In this document: positions 5,727 through 7,690 of the stretch, in pieces | How positions within the stretch are numbered: position 1 is the stretch's first letter | Layout of the letters: each line of letters opens with the position of its first letter | Assembly (NCBI GenBank): GCA_017353855.1 | Contig: JAFMSA010000017.1 | Coordinates: 10,684-18,373, forward strand | DNA from: Alphaproteobacteria bacterium | GTDB lineage: Bacteria > Pseudomonadota > Alphaproteobacteria > ATCC43930 > CGMCC-115725 | Reading direction: 5' to 3' | Length of the DNA stretch: 7,690 nt | Notes under the pieces: generated by a model | Database searches by the model: none | What the model saw: only the letters and a program-made list of their open reading frames with translations | What the model was told of the DNA's origin: nothing | Translations under genes and position numbers: made by a program

Positions 5727-6530
5727 ATGATCTCGATAATCATCCCGACCCTGAACGAAGAGCGTTTACTTCCGTCGTTGCTTGACGCGATCTGTCAACA
5801 GAGCGCGGACTACGAAGTGATCGTGGTGGATGGCGGCAGCCGAGACCGAACACTCGAGGTCGCGGGCGATCATGGCGTCCGGGCCCTCCTCTCCCCGCCG
5901 GGCCGTGGGACCGGGATCTGTGTCGGAGCGAGGGAAGCTCGCGGCGACATTCTGTTCTTCCTTCATGCCGACACCACGCTGCTCCCGGGAGCGTTGAACC
6001 GGATCGACGAAGTGCTTTCGGCAGATGCCAGGATCATCGGCGGGAATTTTCGACTTGTCTTCGACGGGGATTCCCTACTCAGTCGATGGCTTACACCGGT
6101 GTATGCACGGCTTCGCGCAATCGGGCTCTATTATGGCGATTCGGGGATTTTCGTCCGTCGCTCAGTCTATGAGGCTCTCGGCGGATTTCGCCCGATAGCT
6201 TTGCTGGAGGATCTGGATTTCGTTCGCCGCTTCGAGCGGTTCGGGCAGACGTGCTGCATCAAGGATCCGCCATTGATCACCTCGTCGCGCCGCTTCGAAA
6301 GGCGTCATCCGCTGGCGATGCTGTGCATCTGGATCAGGCTGCACGTGCTGTTCTGGCTCGGTGTATCTCCTGACCGCCTCGCTGAAATTTACTCCGCACA
6401 GGCGCCGCGACCTGAGACGGTCGGCGGCGTCGAGAGTTTCGCAAAGCGGCCAGACGGCCCGGTCGATCAGTGCCGACGTCGAACAGCAGATCTTACCCTC
6501 GACCAGGACCCGCCAAGCAAACGGTTGTGA
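5727..6530 (+). CDS. Family-2 glycosyltransferase, TIGR04283 type
   Basis: The 267-residue GT-A enzyme should transfer a sugar from a nucleotide donor. Motifs in order: SIIIPTLNE (3-11), VIVVDGGSRDRT (31-42), GRGTG (59-63), the metal/donor-binding region FFLHADTTLLPGAL (77-90) with HAD in place of a DXD, YYGDSGIFVRR (135-145), GGFRPIALLEDLDFVRR (152-168), SSRRFERR (186-193), and a hydrophobic helix IRLHVLFWLGVSP (203-215). This order matches TIGR04283, named for arsenosugar biosynthesis, but members are widespread and no arsenic gene (arsM or the radical SAM partner) is in this window, so the substrate is unknown. The usual QMN after GR(A/G) is GIC here. The family normally ends near residue 225-235. 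The last roughly 40 residues are Arg/Pro/Asp-rich and look like an added tail, perhaps after loss of the native stop by a frameshift. Confidence 0.88.
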   Translation: MISIIIPTLNEERLLPSLLDAICQQSADYEVIVVDGGSRDRTLEVAGDHGVRALLSPPGRGTGICVGAREARGDILFFLHADTTLLPGALNRIDEVLSADARIIGGNFRLVFDGDSLLSRWLTPVYARLRAIGLYYGDSGIFVRRSVYEALGGFRPIALLEDLDFVRRFERFGQTCCIKDPPLITSSRRFERRHPLAMLCIWIRLHVLFWLGVSPDRLAEIYSAQAPRPETVGGVESFAKRPDGPVDQCRRRTADLTLDQDPPSKRL

Positions 6531-6757
6531 CCGAAGCTCGGGTCCCGAAACCGGAGCGATTCGTGTTGATGTCAACCTGCCTGCTGCGCGGGCGGGCGAA
6601 GTATAGAGGCCTCAGGCCCATTGTTTGCGAAGATTAAAGCAGCAGACCACAACCGTTACGAAAACGCGTAGACCCCTCACGGGTGGGAGCGCGTCGCAAC
6701 GCCGGGCTTTTATTTGTCACACGGCTAACCTCTGCGTCCGTTGTAACATCGAAAAAT

Positions 6758-6833
6758 GGCTCGGGCACCTTGTCTTCCATAACCGAGCCTTCGGTCGCCT
6801 GGCGTCGGACTGTTGGTCCGACGCCTTTTTTTT
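6758..6833 (+). ncRNA. Candidate small RNA or structured 3' end with alternative hairpins
   Basis: GGCTCGG (6758-6764) can pair with CCGAGCC (6783-6789) across an 18-base loop. The same 3' arm can instead form ACCGA (6782-6786) with TCGGT (6791-6795) around GCCT. The two are mutually exclusive, and a perfect intrinsic terminator follows directly. This arrangement suits either a short RNA with a terminal stem or the structured end of the glycosyltransferase mRNA. No known family is recognised and no promoter is evident. Confidence 0.25.
6801..6833 (+). terminator. Strong Rho-independent terminator
   Basis: GGCGTCGGAC (6801-6810) pairs perfectly over 10 bp with GTCCGACGCC (6816-6825) around the TGTTG loop, followed by eight T's (6826-6833). 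The T-run lies only on the + side, so it stops rightward transcription. It lies 270 bases after the glycosyltransferase stop codon, so it ends either that transcript or a separate small RNA. Confidence 0.9.
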
Positions 6834-7172
6834 CGAACACGAAAAATTAATCAAATCGCGAGGCGTCCAGCCCACCGCCGCCCCGACACAAGCTCGCTTC
6901 GCTTTAGAAAGCGCATATTGTCGCAAGCCCGTGATGTGATTAGCTTACGCAGGGACTGACTGGCGAGGGCACTGCGCTGGCGCCTCTTGGCACACTCCGG
7001 CAAGCCCGCGCACATACCTACCGGCTCTTCGCTTCAGACACTATCTGCTGTCGAGCCCTAAATCCAACGCCGGTGGTCGCCCGTTTTTTGCAAACTTCGC
7101 TGCTGCACGACAAGCTTGGGGTCAAGTGGCTGTGGCGCTGCGCAGCTATACCTTCAACTGCAGAACAGCTGT

Positions 7173-7690
7173 TTAACCCGGGCCGGCCGGGAGTCTCGAC
7201 CGGCCCGAACTCCCGACAGGCGTCAGGTTTGAGCTATTGCTCAGCTGCAACACGGCACGGCCGGCAATGCGACGGTCGCGCAGTGCGGCGAGCGCCTCGC
7301 CGGCGCGAACCAGCGGAAAGGTGTTCGCCATGGCGGGTTTGATTTTTTCCTGCTCGTAGAGACTGAAGATTTCGGCGAAGCAGGCGGCCACCTGCGCCGG
7401 ACGGCGTTTGCGGTAATCGCTGATCTGCAGGCCGCTGATCTCGATATTCTTCAACAGCAGATAGTTGGTCCGGATTGTCGGGATCGCGCCTGCGGCAAAC
7501 CCGATTACCACCAGCCGGGCACTCCAGGCGAGAGCGCGCACGGCAGCCTCGAATATCGTCCCGCCGAGCGGGTCGACAATGATATCGGCGCCACACCCGT
7601 CGGTCACAGCGTAAACCTGCGCGCGCAAGCTTTCGCGCAAGTCGGCGGCGGACAAATCGATGACCGCGTCGGCCCCTGCCGATCGCACCA
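7173..7690 (-). CDS. Quinone oxidoreductase-type zinc-free MDR dehydrogenase, C-terminal part
   Basis: The start lies beyond the right edge; about 171 C-terminal residues are present, stop TAA at 7175-7173. The protein belongs to the medium-chain dehydrogenase/reductase superfamily, quinone-oxidoreductase branch, which reduces quinones or enones with NADPH. Seen from the edge: GADAVIDLS (end of the Rossmann core), VTDGCGADIIVDPLGGTIFEAAVRAL, RLVVIGFAAGAIPTIRTNYLLLKN, a GLQISDYRKR segment typical of this branch, and FPLVRAGEALAALRDRRIAGRAVLQ, the usual family ending. No zinc-ligand cysteines are seen in this part. After AVLQ the frame continues about 22 residues (NSSNLTPVGSSGRSRLPAGPG end) that are not typical of the family. 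It faces the glycosyltransferase, so they are separate units. Confidence 0.88.
   Translation of the reverse strand, partial: VRSAGADAVIDLSAADLRESLRAQVYAVTDGCGADIIVDPLGGTIFEAAVRALAWSARLVVIGFAAGAIPTIRTNYLLLKNIEISGLQISDYRKRRPAQVAACFAEIFSLYEQEKIKPAMANTFPLVRAGEALAALRDRRIAGRAVLQLSNSSNLTPVGSSGRSRLPAGPG
7179..7207 (-). repeat. GC-rich inverted repeat over the oxidoreductase 3' end
   Basis: CGGGCCGG (7179-7186) and CCGGCCCG (7200-7207) are perfect 8-bp arms with a 13-base loop. The hairpin falls within the last codons, just before the TAA at 7175-7173, and is followed on the minus strand by GTTAAAC rather than a T-run. It may help end transcription, but its position inside the coding tail is unusual. 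Confidence 0.4.

Larger units (their letters stand above)
6531..7172. other. 642-base intergenic region between convergent genes
   Basis: This separates the plus-strand glycosyltransferase from the minus-strand oxidoreductase. It contains a GAGGCCTC palindrome (6606-6613), alternative hairpins at 6758-6795, and the strong + strand terminator at 6801-6833. From 6834 to 7172 nothing recognisable is seen: no tRNA, no convincing ORF, no repeat. No clear promoter upstream of the hairpins was found. Confidence 0.5.

Noticed and set aside
1..7690. CRISPR arrays, tRNA or rRNA genes, insertion sequences
   Set aside because: No regularly spaced repeats, no tRNA T-loop or CCA-type ends, no transposase motifs or paired terminal repeats were seen on either strand.

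Overview
The window is GC-rich double-stranded DNA from a bacterium, most likely an alphaproteobacterium. GC-rich third codon positions, the MoeA plus periplasmic-binding-protein-like fusion, and the style of the neighbouring proteins fit Rhizobiales and relatives. That placement is inference from protein style, since no rRNA, tRNA or other phylogenetic marker is present. Gene density is low: about half of the 7.7 kb has no convincing gene, in several intergenic stretches of roughly 540 to 690 bases.

Left part (about 178-4179, all + strand): a molybdenum cofactor (Moco) module. It opens with a short, divergent rhodanese-like sulfurtransferase that ends 12 bases before a 377-residue MoeA-like protein. 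After a 537-base gap with several hairpins comes a 651-residue protein that joins a complete MoeA (molybdate insertion into molybdopterin) to a C-terminal PBP-like ligand-binding domain. The first MoeA-like protein has lost the signature residues (GDE and KPGKP) that the second retains, so the two probably have different roles. No molybdoenzyme, transporter or other Moco gene is in view.

Middle part (4180-5726): a 685-base region without a convincing gene, holding a strong hairpin and an ATCGCG-type repeated site. Then come a possible promoter, a 102-residue DUF1488-like protein, and another 550-base stretch with a doubtful 55-codon ORF ending just before the next gene.

Right part (5727-7690): a family-2 glycosyltransferase of the TIGR04283 type, whose family name refers to arsenosugar biosynthesis although no arsenic gene is visible here. 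It is followed by a 640-base region with a textbook intrinsic terminator (6801-6833) preceded by two mutually exclusive hairpins, a possible small RNA or regulated 3' end. A convergent minus-strand quinone-oxidoreductase-type dehydrogenase runs off the right edge. Both the glycosyltransferase and the oxidoreductase carry C-terminal tails that do not look like their families. Together with the divergent rhodanese and large gaps, this suggests a region where gene ends have drifted or decayed.
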